From assembly GCA_902772645.1 (NCBI GenBank), contig CACYBM010000020.1:1-49420 (forward strand): a stretch of DNA of 49,420 bases, in the 5' to 3' direction. Numbering within the stretch: position 1 is the stretch's first letter; each line of letters starts with the position of its first letter. This DNA comes from an uncultured Pseudomonadota bacterium. GTDB taxonomy: Bacteria; Pseudomonadota; Alphaproteobacteria; RUG11792. Positions 38,978 to 48,684 of this stretch are shown piece by piece. The notes beneath the pieces were generated by a model. That model was not told the DNA's origin, searched no databases, and was given only the letters and a program-made list of their open reading frames with translations. The position numbers were made by a program, and so were the translations under genes.

Positions 38978-40822
38978 ATGTCTAAAATCCATATACTTAG
39001 TGATGAATTAATAAGTCAGATAGCTGCTGGGGAAATTATTGAAAGACCGGCATCTATCATAAAAGAATTAATAGAAAATTCAATAGATGCAAATAGTAAT
39101 AGAATAGATTTATTTATACAAGACTCAGGCAGAACCAAAATAGTAATCGAGGATAATGGAAATGGCATGAGTCCTGAGGATTTATCTTTGGCTATTAAAA
39201 GGCATGCTACTTCAAAATTGAATGATAATAATCTAATGGGAATTACTACATATGGATTTAGAGGAGAGGCTTTGCCATCCATAGCATCAGTTAGTAAATT
39301 AAAAATAGAATCAAATGGATTTGAAATATCAGTAGATTTTGCGCAGGAAAATGATATTATACAATCCAATTTTACAAATGGAACTAAAATAACTGTAAGT
39401 AATTTGTTTGATAAATTGCCAGCAAGACTAAAGTTTTTAAGATCAGATAATATTGAATTAACTCATTGCATATCAGTAATAGAAAATTTCGCATTAACTC
39501 ATCCATTAATTGAATTTTACGCCAGAGATAATAAAAAAATATTGTGTAGTTTTAATACTAATTCTTTAGAAGATAGAATTAGTACAGTAATTGGTAGTGA
39601 TTTATTTAGTAGAGCCATACATATACTTGAGGAAAATGATATAATGAAACTTGAAGGATATTTGTTTCATCCAATGGATTCCAAATATTTACAAACTTCC
39701 CAGAAGATATTTATTAATAATCGTGCAGTAAAAGATAAAATAGTATCAGCAGCTGTTAAAAATGCTTATAAGGATATAATACCAGCTGGTAGGTTTGCTT
39801 TGTGTGTTTTATTTATAAATATTAATCCATTTTATTTGGATGTTAATGTTTCTCCAACTAAATCTGAAATTAGATTTAGAGATACTAATTATATACAGAA
39901 ATTTATTAGTGATGCTATTAAGAAGAATTTGAATAAGTTCGATAGGATTTCGTTGACTATCGATAATAGTAAACTTGGTTTTAAAAAAGATGGAACATAC
40001 ATTAAACAATATAATTTTGATTATACTACATTAAAACAAAATAACAATAAAATGCAGTTACATGACATTAATTACGATAGTTGCAATCATAATATCAATG
40101 CTATGGTACAACAAACATTGGATAAACATAATATTATTAACGATGAACAGCAAGAAAAGATAGATAAAATAGAAGTAAGTAATATTAAAAATATAATAGA
40201 AAAAATCGATAATGATTTAAAAAACATTAATAATATTAATACTACAGTAAATGATGAATTTTTTGGAGAACCAATAGGACAATTTGCAAATACTTATATA
40301 ATCTGCAAAACGAATAATGAGTTGGTAATTATAGATCAACATGCGGTTCATGAGAAGATAAAAATGGAGAATATTAAATCAAGTTTAAGTAAAGATAGCA
40401 AACAATATGTAATAGATTCTATAAAATTAGAATTAAATAATAAACAAATATTTATTGCTAATAATATTATAAATAAATTAAATGACTTAGGATTTAATGT
40501 AAACATTAATAAAAAGATATTAATAATTAATGCTATACCAAATATACTTAAAGATGTTAACATAGAGAGGTTTTTCTATGATATATTGGAAGGAGAGTAT
40601 AATATAAATGAAATGAATATTGATGATTGTCTTAGGATGAAAATAGCAACATCCGCTTGCCATAATAGCATTAGAGCTGGGAGAATCTTATCTATTAATG
40701 AAATGAAAGAAACTATAAATGAAATGAAGAAAACATTTAGTATTCACCAATGCAATCACAATCGTCCAAGTTTTATAAAAATAACATTACAGCAATTGAA
40801 CAATATTTTTAAAAGAAGTTAA
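38978..40822 (+). CDS. mutL: DNA mismatch repair protein MutL
   Basis: The GHKL ATPase domain is complete: IAAGEIIERP, ELIENSIDA, IEDNGNGM, HATSKL, TYGFRGEALPSI. The transducer domain carries NRAVKD and LDVNVSPTKSEIRF. After an Asn/Lys linker (about 340-425), the dimerisation domain has the endonuclease metal motif DQHAVHEKIKME (453-464), ACHNSIRAG, and a terminal FKR. The usual CPHGRP is CNHNRP here: the metal-binding Cys and His are kept but Pro and Gly are changed. At 614 residues this is an endonuclease-type MutL. mutS is not in the window. Confidence 0.94.
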   Translation: MSKIHILSDELISQIAAGEIIERPASIIKELIENSIDANSNRIDLFIQDSGRTKIVIEDNGNGMSPEDLSLAIKRHATSKLNDNNLMGITTYGFRGEALPSIASVSKLKIESNGFEISVDFAQENDIIQSNFTNGTKITVSNLFDKLPARLKFLRSDNIELTHCISVIENFALTHPLIEFYARDNKKILCSFNTNSLEDRISTVIGSDLFSRAIHILEENDIMKLEGYLFHPMDSKYLQTSQKIFINNRAVKDKIVSAAVKNAYKDIIPAGRFALCVLFININPFYLDVNVSPTKSEIRFRDTNYIQKFISDAIKKNLNKFDRISLTIDNSKLGFKKDGTYIKQYNFDYTTLKQNNNKMQLHDINYDSCNHNINAMVQQTLDKHNIINDEQQEKIDKIEVSNIKNIIEKIDNDLKNINNINTTVNDEFFGEPIGQFANTYIICKTNNELVIIDQHAVHEKIKMENIKSSLSKDSKQYVIDSIKLELNNKQIFIANNIINKLNDLGFNVNINKKILIINAIPNILKDVNIERFFYDILEGEYNINEMNIDDCLRMKIATSACHNSIRAGRILSINEMKETINEMKKTFSIHQCNHNRPSFIKITLQQLNNIFKRS

Positions 40823-41084
40823 GTAAGTACTAATTTAATATAAGAATTAAATTAAGACTTATAAAAAATATAGTAATAATTGTTTACTAAAGTAAATTAT
40901 TGTATTATTATTTAATAATATATATCATATTCATTAAATATATATATTAAGCATAATAAAACAACTGTTTGATATATAATGATTAGCTTGTATTAACATA
41001 TCAATATTAATCATTAATTCCTCTATGTTATAATTATATATATAATACCAAAATGTTATTGATTATAATATATCGTACAGATCT

Positions 41085-41520
41085 TTTTTACTAATTTTAT
41101 TAGAGTGTTTTTTTTAATTTTTATATTTGTCTCTTTGTTTTTTTTAATTTTTTCTATAATTGACGATAAATATTATCATGATTGGCGAATGTTTGCGCTA
41201 TATACTTTAAATATTTTACGTTATTTATTGTATTTAAATTATCAAAGTTCCTTGATAATTATCTAATTAAGTGCATCACGATTTACTGTTTCTCAATTTG
41301 AGCATATATTTTGTTGAATTTCCAAACTATATCATGCAATTCACTTTGCTTAATTATGTATTACTGAAAATTGATTTTATAAATTATTACACATCTTCAT
41401 ACAGTTAGTTATGCTTCAGCAAGTAATTCTTTGATTTCATATGCTTCATTTTACGCATTTGTTGCAATGTATTGACGAAATAAGAAAGCAATTGATAGTA
41501 TAAAATTTTCCCGGTATGTG
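41085..41520 (-). pseudogene. Decayed secreted protein, one frame with stops at former Gln codons
   Basis: Leftwards from about 41520, one minus-strand frame begins with a signal-peptide-like FILSIAFLFRQYIATNA and goes on as NEAYEIKELLAEA, IIKQSELHDIVWKFNKIYAQ and VKYLKYIAQTFANHDNIYRQ. About eight stop codons interrupt it, with no frameshift. Most are TAA or TAG where Gln would restore sense (for example FQ-stop-YI, EKQ-stop-IV, IR-stop-LS, QL-stop-KK), and one is TGA. This is decay by C-to-T change. No family. The flanking parts of 40823-42177 are A+T-rich with weak hairpins (40842-40910) and no gene. Confidence 0.5.
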
Positions 41521-42164
41521 TATATGATAATGATATTATGAGATGAAAATGGCTAAGAATTTTTTACAAATGAGTTTTTCTATAGCACAAATATCACAAA
41601 TTACGAATCTAAATATAAATATTTTAAACAAAGATCAGCAAAAATATTATTAAATTAAAACAAAAAAATACAGTAAGAACAGTAAAAAATTTTAGTTAAT
41701 TAAATATTATACAAAATTACTTATTTATTAAAAACTATTATCATTTTTTATCTGCTTACCAATTAGATTAGATTGAGATTTATTAAACATTAAGATTTTT
41801 AAAATAAAAGAATCGAAATATATTGTTATGATTTTGAATCAGTTGTATAATTTGTTTTAATAATTTACAAATTTTGATTTCTATTTATTTTTAAATTTGT
41901 CTATATTTTGAAACATAATTAATAATCATATACGAAATTATTATAAAACAATATGAACTGTACTTTATAAGACAATATAGTAAAGAAACAATCAGTTCAC
42001 TACTATCGTTTATATATATTACTTAAAGAATTATTAATATAATGATATTTATAAACAAAATGAACATTAGCTCTTAGCATATCTACTTTGAAATTACAAA
42101 TTATACTATAAAATAATTAAATGCTATATAACTTATGCTTACTATATATCTCCCAATAATATGT

Positions 42165-42170
42165 TATAAT
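42165..42170 (+). promoter_or_regulatory. -10 box of tRNA-Ser
   Basis: A perfect TATAAT lies seven bases before the first base of the mature tRNA. No convincing -35 box is seen at the right distance. Confidence 0.4.
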
Positions 42171-42177
42171 TAATAAT

Positions 42178-42269
42178 GGAGAGATGCTGGAGTGGTTGAA
42201 CAGGACTGTCTCGAAAACAGTTATACAAGTAACATTGTATCGGGGGTTCGAATCCCCCTCTCTCCGCCA
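42178..42269 (+). tRNA. tRNA-Ser (anticodon CGA)
   Basis: The acceptor stem GGAGAGA (42178-42184) pairs with TCTCTCC (42259-42265), followed by G and an encoded CCA. The anticodon stem ACTGT/ACAGT holds the loop CTCGAAA, giving CGA. A long variable arm (TACAA/TTGTA) is typical of class II tRNA-Ser, and the T arm GGGGGTTCGAATCCCCC is perfect. It reads the rare codon UCG. dusB starts 17 bases downstream. Confidence 0.97.
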
Positions 42270-42285
42270 TTTTTAAATAATACAT

Positions 42286-43260
42286 ATGGAAAAGATATCT
42301 ATAGGTAATATAACCTTAAATAGTAACGTAATATTAGCACCAATGGCCGGAATTACTGATTATCCATTTCGTAAGATTGTTAGAAGATTTGGTGAGTTCT
42401 TGATGTATAGTGAAATGATTGCGAGCTATGCAGCCATTAGGGATACTTATAAAACTCGTAATATGATGGATACAAAAGATGATCAATTAACAGCTGTGCA
42501 ACTGGTTGGTGCTGACCCAATAATAATGGCAGAAGCTGCTAAGTTAAGTTATGATTTAGGAGCAAAAATACTGGACATTAATATGGGTTGTCCAGTTAGG
42601 AAAATTGTTAAATCAGAAGCCGGTTCTGCCTTGATGAAAAATGAAGAATTAGCAGGTAATATAATAAAATCAGTAGTTAAGAGTGTTCCTATACCTGTAA
42701 CTCTTAAGATGCGATTAGGATGGGACAATGAACACTTAAATGCTCCTAATATAGCACATATGGCAGAGGATCTAGGTATAAAAATGATAACAGTTCATGG
42801 AAGGACAAGATCTCAATTGTATAGTGGTACAGCAAATTGGCAATATATAAGTAAAGTTAAAGAAGTTATTAATATTCCACTGATAGTCAATGGGAATATA
42901 GTTAGTATAGATACAGCGAAGCAAGCTTTATATGAAAGTGGTGCTGATGGAGTAATGATAGGTAGGGCTTCATTAGGTAAACCGTGGTTATTAAGGGATA
43001 TAGATAACACCTTAAATAATAAGGAAGGAATAGAAACCAGTAATGAAGAAAAATATAAAACAGCTAAAGATAATATACAATATGTATTGGATTATTATCC
43101 TACAAGTACTGGTATGATATTAGCTAAAAAAACTTTAATGTATTATTGTAAAGGCTATTATAATGCTACTAAATATAGGGCACTAATGTCTAATTCTGAA
43201 ATTAATACTCCACAAAGTTTGTTTGATATATTAGATGAACTATATTGTATTAATAACTAA
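42286..43260 (+). CDS. dusB: tRNA-dihydrouridine synthase (DusB type)
   Basis: This flavoenzyme reduces uridine to dihydrouridine in tRNA D loops. The FMN barrel motifs are ILAPMAGITDYPFR, INMGCPVRK (catalytic Cys102), TLKMRLGWD, ITVHGRTRSQLYSG, NGNIVSIDTAKQA and GVMIGRASLGKPWL. The 324-residue length fits DusB. It begins 17 bases after tRNA-Ser(CGA) and could be co-transcribed with it. In many alphaproteobacteria dusB precedes ntrB/ntrC, which are absent here. Confidence 0.94.
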   Translation: MEKISIGNITLNSNVILAPMAGITDYPFRKIVRRFGEFLMYSEMIASYAAIRDTYKTRNMMDTKDDQLTAVQLVGADPIIMAEAAKLSYDLGAKILDINMGCPVRKIVKSEAGSALMKNEELAGNIIKSVVKSVPIPVTLKMRLGWDNEHLNAPNIAHMAEDLGIKMITVHGRTRSQLYSGTANWQYISKVKEVINIPLIVNGNIVSIDTAKQALYESGADGVMIGRASLGKPWLLRDIDNTLNNKEGIETSNEEKYKTAKDNIQYVLDYYPTSTGMILAKKTLMYYCKGYYNATKYRALMSNSEINTPQSLFDILDELYCINN

Positions 43261-43419
43261 CTCCTGGAACTGTTTATTTTTGTTTTGTTATTTTAATTTT
43301 TGCGTTTTATTATGTATTATTTGTCGAATTTTGTTTCATCCGGTACTGTTGTTCATTATTATAGAATATAAACATAGAATTAGTCAATAAAAGATTAGTA
43401 AACATGCTATGTAAAATAT

Positions 43420-43458
43420 GAAGTATTTGGAGATAATATTTTATTGAAAAAATACTTC
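43420..43458. repeat. Inverted repeat after dusB
   Basis: GAAGTATTT (43420-43428) pairs perfectly with AAATACTTC (43450-43458) across a 21-base loop. It lies between convergent dusB and a minus-strand pseudogene and may serve as a weak two-way terminator. The rest of 43261-43476 shows nothing else. Confidence 0.4.
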
Positions 43459-43476
43459 TACAATATTTGTTTTTAT

Positions 43477-44272
43477 TCAAGTTTTATCATTAACACTGTT
43501 TTCCATATTATTAATACTATTCCTATTTATTGTATTAATATTATCGTTGCTTTATTATTATTAATACTATTTATGTTTATTCTATGTTAATGGTCTTTGC
43601 TGTTATTTTTGTGACATTCAATTTTATTTCAATGATACTTGATTTATTTTCATAATCCTTGATTTAATTTATATCTTTATTACTGTTCATTCATATTTTT
43701 ACTACTATTGATATTATTTTCCATATTATTATCGTTATTAATATTATATATATTTTATTATTGTTAATACTATGCGTATTTGAAGTTCTTTCATTATTAA
43801 TGTTGTTATATATACTATTATTTATATTTATTTTTACATTATGTTAATAATATTAATATTATTTTCACTATTACTTGTATTTATTTCATCCTATTATGCA
43901 ATAGTATTAAGATGTGCATTATTATTTGTATTAATTTTATTTTAATTATTGATATTATTTTTCATATTATTACTACTATTTATATTTATTATATTATTAT
44001 TGTTAAGGTTATTTATATTATTATTCAATATTTCATGTTTGGGTTTTATCTTATTATTCTTTATATTTAATTCTTTACTATATTGTTTTTCTTTATTTTA
44101 TAACTGTTGTTTTTCAGGTTTCTTTTTATTATATTCTTAAAGTAAATTCATTTGTAGCGCTTTTTTTATTTTGCAAAGAACCGTATCATAACTATTTTAT
44201 ATATTTTTTGAAATCATCTTATCTAACTGTTATTGTTTTAGCACATAAAGCTTTTGTACTAATTTCCTCCAT
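43477..44272 (-). pseudogene. Decayed Asn-rich protein gene
   Basis: From an ATG at 44272 a minus-strand frame reads MEEISTKALCAKTITVR, then stops, then YGSLQNKKSATNEFTL. After a shift it continues with KEKQYSKELNIKNNKIKPKH and long Asn/Ile runs, with more stops and shifts (NINNSIYNNINNERTSNTHS; NNDNNMENNINSSKNMNEQ). It ends NNMENSVNDKT before a TGA at 43477-43479. Composition matches the Asn-rich proteins at 19.2 and 30.3 kb. Several nonsense codons and frameshifts make it clearly dead. The plus-strand 63-residue hydrophobic frame here is its shadow. From 44273 to 44551 nothing is supported. Confidence 0.55.
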
Positions 44273-44551
44273 TAAAAATCAGAAATATATTTAAAACCTG
44301 TATCTTCGATAATACAGTATTTTATCATGTAATAATTGTTTTGATTTTTGTTATATATTCTTATTATTAGAATACATAGTATAATAAGTGTATAGTTTAC
44401 TAATATCTTTTCTATTTTGCAATTGTAATAAATCTAAATATAATTAATTGCATACTTTTATAAACCATTATTTAGTTATAAAAGTTAATATAATTAGCAG
44501 TATCAAAACTTATATAAATGCTGCAACATTAGATATTACCTACTACAATTT

Positions 44552-45655
44552 CTAATTTGGAGTTTCTTTAGTGTTTTCGTTACATGCTTTAAGAGCATCA
44601 TTAAGTGCTTTATATGATTTGCCATTATATATAATTAATGGTACTTCTATTTCAGGATTACTTTTTGTGTCTAATTTTAATTTATTAAATATTTCTTTAA
44701 CTGTTCGTTTATAATATTCAACTATTGCACACTCATAATCCTCATTCATATTGGGAATTGCATTTATTATTTTATCATCTGAAAAACCAAAATTATTTGC
44801 TATTACTTGGAATTTAATCATCTCTTCATAGAGATTAGATCCTTTATATAATGCTTTTTGTTCATCAGTAGGTTTTATACTATCTATTGTAGCTAATGCT
44901 CTCTTCATGTAATTAGAAAATATCATATAGTATCCATTAGTATCTTTAGCCTCAGCTTGTATGATCTTCATAATAAAGAAATCTTTAGCTTCAACTGGTA
45001 TTAACATTACTTTTACAGAACATTCTTCCTTATGTTTAGTTAAAAATTTATCTAAATCCTCAATAAGAAAATGTGCACAATGCAAACATGATGGAGATAC
45101 ATAAATTTCTATAAGTGGTTTTCCTTTTGTACCAAATTCAAAGTAAGTAATGGCATTTACTTTCTTAACACCTTTCTTTGCTTCACTATTCAATTGTTTT
45201 TCATCATATTTTATTAGTGTTTTAGGTAACTGATTTAACTTTTCTTTACTATCACTATTTTCTAATTTGGTTTCATTATCATTAATTTTATTAATTGTTG
45301 TTGTTTCCTGTTTATTATTAGTTATATTTTGTGTAGACTCTTTTTCAATAGTAGTTTTACTGTCTAAATTATTAAGTTTACCAACTATTAGTGTCTCAGT
45401 TTTATTATTTACATCTGCTTCTTTAGATTGTGCATCTTCTTCTTCATTTTCCTCAATCATAGTTTTATCATTTTCATTTTCAGAGTCATCATCATCTATT
45501 TTTGCATTTCTACCAGGTTTTTCTGCTTTTATATTATTATCAATATTATCATTTACTTTCTCGTCTAATAGTACTACTGATGAATATGATGTATTATACA
45601 TACACAAAATTGATATCAAAATAATCTTTAGAAAAAACATGTTATTATAAATCAA
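44552..45655 (-). CDS. Exported DsbA-like thioredoxin-fold protein
   Basis: The 367-residue product has a signal peptide (FLKIILISILCMYNTSYS) and a disordered acidic and Asn/Thr-rich region (about 28-165). A thioredoxin-like domain of the DsbA/Thioredoxin_4 group follows (about 170-365). Its active site is SCLHC (Cys190, Cys193) after LIEIYVSPS, and the cis-Pro context is EIEVPLIIYNG near the end. It probably makes or shuffles disulfides in periplasmic proteins, several of which in this window carry Cys. CLHC differs from the CPHC of E. coli DsbA. Rickettsiales DsbA-like proteins often carry such N-terminal extensions. It follows rppH by 48 bases on the same strand. Confidence 0.8.
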   Translation of the reverse strand: MIYNNMFFLKIILISILCMYNTSYSSVVLLDEKVNDNIDNNIKAEKPGRNAKIDDDDSENENDKTMIEENEEEDAQSKEADVNNKTETLIVGKLNNLDSKTTIEKESTQNITNNKQETTTINKINDNETKLENSDSKEKLNQLPKTLIKYDEKQLNSEAKKGVKKVNAITYFEFGTKGKPLIEIYVSPSCLHCAHFLIEDLDKFLTKHKEECSVKVMLIPVEAKDFFIMKIIQAEAKDTNGYYMIFSNYMKRALATIDSIKPTDEQKALYKGSNLYEEMIKFQVIANNFGFSDDKIINAIPNMNEDYECAIVEYYKRTVKEIFNKLKLDTKSNPEIEVPLIIYNGKSYKALNDALKACNENTKETPN

Positions 45656-45703
45656 TAATCATTCTATAAATAGTATAATGCAAATTAGTTAGTAAAACAT
45701 TAA

Positions 45704-46225
45704 TTAAGCAAAATATTGAGCAGTATTTAAAGTTATAATATGAGGTTTAAATGCTTTAAATACATCTACATATAAACTATGCTTAAAATGTACTGATAAT
45801 CTAATAATGTTACTAATACTCATCCATCTCCAAGTATCAAATTCACTATGACTTGTTGCTTTTACATTAATTTCATTATCATTACCCAAAAATAGCATCA
45901 GAAACCATTTTTGCCTTTGTCCAACAACTGGATCTTCAGTATTTCTTCTTAAGTTTATTGGTAATATGTATTCCAACCATTCTTTTGTTTCTGTTATTAA
46001 TGCTACATTATTAGTTCCTATTTCCTCTTTTAATTCTCTTAGGGCTGCTTTATATGGTGTTTCGCCTTCCAATAACCCCCCCTGAGGCAACTGCCATGGT
46101 TTCTTTAAAAAATACGAAATCATTTTAGTATTAACAAAAAGGTGTTTACCGGCAAGTACCTTCTTATCTCTATTTAAAACAACCATACCAACCCCGTGAC
46201 GCATATGGTTCTTAATAACATCCAT
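45704..46225 (-). CDS. rppH: RNA pyrophosphohydrolase
   Basis: RppH removes pyrophosphate from mRNA 5' ends to start decay. The Nudix box is complete (GGLLEGETPYKAALRELKEE, then IGT). The family-specific RHGVGMVVLNRDKKVLAGK, KKPWQLPQGG and QRQKWFLMLF are present. The 173 residues match the alphaproteobacterial form (also called InvA or NudH). The family start is often near the RHGVG segment; I keep the ATG at 46225. The 357 bases upstream (46226-46582) contain no gene. Confidence 0.93.
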   Translation of the reverse strand: MDVIKNHMRHGVGMVVLNRDKKVLAGKHLFVNTKMISYFLKKPWQLPQGGLLEGETPYKAALRELKEEIGTNNVALITETKEWLEYILPINLRRNTEDPVVGQRQKWFLMLFLGNDNEINVKATSHSEFDTWRWMSISNIIRLSVHFKHSLYVDVFKAFKPHIITLNTAQYFA

Positions 46226-46582
46226 TTTATATTTTATATTATTATAGTAATCAATTTAATTCTACCATAAATATGTTTTCAAAATCATAAATTAATCTTA
46301 ATTTACAGTTATGATTATATATATATTTTAATAAATATTACGTTGATAATTTACATATATACTTGTAGAAATTTATAAATTTATTAGTAAATATAATAAA
46401 AATTATGCTTAGCAGAATTTAATAAAAAAGATAAACACATTAGTAAGCATATTTAATACAAATAAATATAATAAATAATGCAATACAAATGATCATACTA
46501 AATACTATTACACTATTAATATTTCTAATTATATAAAATCTTTTAAAATTAAACATCTACTTATAATGTATATAATTCACTG

Positions 46583-47116
46583 TTATTTACTCTTCTTAAA
46601 TCTATATAAGTATATTAATGCAGTTATTGTTATCAATACTATACATAATATTCCCCAATATGATATTATTAATTCTGATTCTGGAAAGAGTAGATAATAT
46701 ATACTGAATGTAAATATTAATGTTGTACATATTTTACTTAAAAATACTGGAGACATGTTTGTATTATATTTTTTTATTATTACAAATAATGATCCTATTA
46801 ATAATCCTAAATCTCTTATTGATAATATTAATGCTATTATTAGTACATAAACATTTTGTCCAAAATACATATAAATACTCCATAGCACAACATTAGTAAA
46901 TATTTTGTCTGATAATGGATCTAATAAAGCACCCAATTGTGACACCACATTAAACTTTCTAGCCAAGTATCCATCGAAAAAGTCACTTAATGCTCCTAAT
47001 ACTAAGCATAGTACAGCCAAAAGATTTAAATTATATTTCAAGATATATACAAACAATGGTGATATTAATATTCTAAAAATACTTAAACAATTTGGTACTA
47101 TGCTTATGAGACGCAT
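46583..47116 (-). CDS. pgsA: CDP-diacylglycerol--glycerol-3-phosphate 3-phosphatidyltransferase
   Basis: PgsA makes phosphatidylglycerol phosphate, the precursor of phosphatidylglycerol and cardiolipin. The CDP-alcohol transferase motif is complete: SDFFDGYLAR, then GALLDPLSDK with correct spacing (D-x2-DG-x2-AR-x8-G-x3-D-x3-D). The N-terminal PNCLSIFRILISP is typical of PgsA. There are 177 residues and about five or six membrane segments. It begins 8 bases after ndk on the same strand. Confidence 0.93.
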   Translation of the reverse strand: MRLISIVPNCLSIFRILISPLFVYILKYNLNLLAVLCLVLGALSDFFDGYLARKFNVVSQLGALLDPLSDKIFTNVVLWSIYMYFGQNVYVLIIALILSIRDLGLLIGSLFVIIKKYNTNMSPVFLSKICTTLIFTFSIYYLLFPESELIISYWGILCIVLITITALIYLYRFKKSK

Positions 47117-47124
47117 TAAATATA

Positions 47125-47547
47125 TTAACCTATTATTTCATCATCCTTAAAGAAAAATGATATCTCTCTGTTTGCAGTCTCAACACTATCAGAGCCATGT
47201 ATTGAATTTTGGTCTATTGATATGCCATATTTCTTTCTTATTGTCCAGTCCTGAGCTGTTTCAGGATTAGTATCTCCCATTAGTTTTCTATAATCCTCGA
47301 TAGCATTATCCTTTTCTAAAATTTGAACAACTACTGGTCCTGATGCTATAAACATACATAAGTCATCATAAAATGGTTTACCTTTATGTATATCATAGAA
47401 TTTCTGTGCCTGTTCTAACGTAATCCTAATTCTCTTTTGTGCTATTATACGGAATCCAGCATTCTCTATCATACTATTAATAGCACCAGACAAGTTACGT
47501 TTTATAGCATCTGGTTTTATCATTGAAAATGTACGTTCTATAGCCAT
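47125..47547 (-). CDS. ndk: Nucleoside diphosphate kinase
   Basis: Ndk passes phosphate from ATP to other nucleoside diphosphates through a phosphohistidine. The 140-residue protein has [16 protein letters not shown], the binding segment around DWTIRKKYG, and the active-site motif NSIHGSDS. It is complete and normal in length. It is the first gene of ndk-pgsA and diverges from the SH3 protein gene. Confidence 0.97.
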   Translation of the reverse strand: MAIERTFSMIKPDAIKRNLSGAINSMIENAGFRIIAQKRIRITLEQAQKFYDIHKGKPFYDDLCMFIASGPVVVQILEKDNAIEDYRKLMGDTNPETAQDWTIRKKYGISIDQNSIHGSDSVETANREISFFFKDDEIIG

Positions 47548-47672
47548 GTTTTGTTATTTTATAGAAATCTCCTATAATTACATGTTAGAACATATGTTAC
47601 TATGTTTGCAAATGTAAAATTAGCCCATGTTTTGTATTATACTGTAAGTATAAGCAATAATTTTTATTTCTA

Positions 47673-48182
47673 ATGCGTATACTACGTAATATTTTTAAAT
47701 GTATATTAGTATTATTTTTTATATCAACTGATAATGCTGGCAAAAAAATAAAGAGTGAATCTTGCAGCCCATACTTTGTTTCACTAAAAGTTAGCAAGGC
47801 TAATTCTCATGTAGGTCCTGGTGTTAATTATAAAAATGCATATAAATATCAAGTTCGTTGGACTCCTTTATTAGTTACAAAAATATATGATAAATGGAGA
47901 ATGGTAATTGATATGAATAAAGGAGAAGGATGGTTAAAAAAATCTCAATTATCCACAAAGAGATATTTAATGGTAAAAGCAACAACATGTATATTATATG
48001 AAGAACCAGACACAAACAGTAAACAAATAGCAGTATTAAAAAAAGAAGTAGTTATGAAATTAATAAAGATAAATAATGATTGGTGTTACGTAATAGTATT
48101 AGTAAATGGCAAACAAAAACATAAAGGATATGTACAAAGGAAATATTTGTTCGGCATATTGGATGATGAGAGACAATTATAA
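47673..48182 (+). CDS. Secreted SH3-domain protein (SH3_4 family)
   Basis: The 169-residue product has a signal peptide (IFKCILVLFFISTDNA) and two bacterial SH3-like domains. The first (about 32-97) has FVSLKVSKANSHVGPG, VRWTPLLVTKIYDKWRMV and GEGWLKKSQLSTKR, typical of SH3_4 (PF06347). The second (about 100-160) is more diverged (ATTCILYEEPDTNSKQIAVL...NDWCYV). SH3_4 proteins are common in Rickettsiales and other alphaproteobacteria and are thought to bind cell-wall peptides in the periplasm. Its last domain is duplicated in decayed form just downstream. Confidence 0.85.
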   Translation: MRILRNIFKCILVLFFISTDNAGKKIKSESCSPYFVSLKVSKANSHVGPGVNYKNAYKYQVRWTPLLVTKIYDKWRMVIDMNKGEGWLKKSQLSTKRYLMVKATTCILYEEPDTNSKQIAVLKKEVVMKLIKINNDWCYVIVLVNGKQKHKGYVQRKYLFGILDDERQL

Positions 48183-48197
48183 TAATAAAGATAAATA

Positions 48198-48299
48198 TTA
48201 AAAGAAGCATTAATTATGAATTTGATGAACTTGTTTCATGTAATAATAGTTGTAAATGGAAAAAATACAATGGGTAAATACAAATGGAGGACATATTAG
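48198..48299 (+). repeat. Decayed duplicate of the SH3 gene's 3' end
   Basis: A frame of 33 codons plus TAG begins LKEALIMNLMNLFHV and continues IIVVNGKNTMGKYKWRTY. It aligns with the end of the SH3 protein (LKKEVVMKLIK...WCYVIVLVNGK, then KHKGYVQRKYLFG). DNA similarity spans about 100 bases. There is no start codon or signal peptide, so it is a non-coding remnant. From 48300 to 48684 only a short tandem repeat is seen. Confidence 0.6.
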
Positions 48300-48576
48300 G
48301 AATATTGAAAGATAATCATATAAATACAAGTTTATATTTTGTTGTAGCGCTATAAATTGGGAAAAAATATATATATAATAAAAAGATCTACTCTAAATAT
48401 TAGAACATGCAGTATGAGTATGAGATACGAATATACGCTATTTGTTATATATATTTCCTTTGTGTATAATGCTTTTAGTTATTCAATACATTGTTTATAA
48501 AAAATTATTAATTTAGAAATATTCAAAGATTCCGTACTAAAATGCAATAAATAATATAAATTAAAATAGGTTCTTA

Positions 48577-48618
48577 AAAAGCATCTTATGAAGCAATAAA
48601 AGCATCTTATAAATCAAT
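48577..48618. repeat. 21-bp tandem repeat, two copies
   Basis: AAAAGCATCTTATGAAGCAAT (48577-48597) is followed directly by a copy differing at three positions (48598-48618). It lies downstream of the minus-strand poly-C gene. No function is apparent. Confidence 0.6.
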
Positions 48619-48684
48619 AGAAATATTGCTAAATACAAACCACAATAAAAAGTACTTAGCAATATATATTTTTCAATATTTTTT

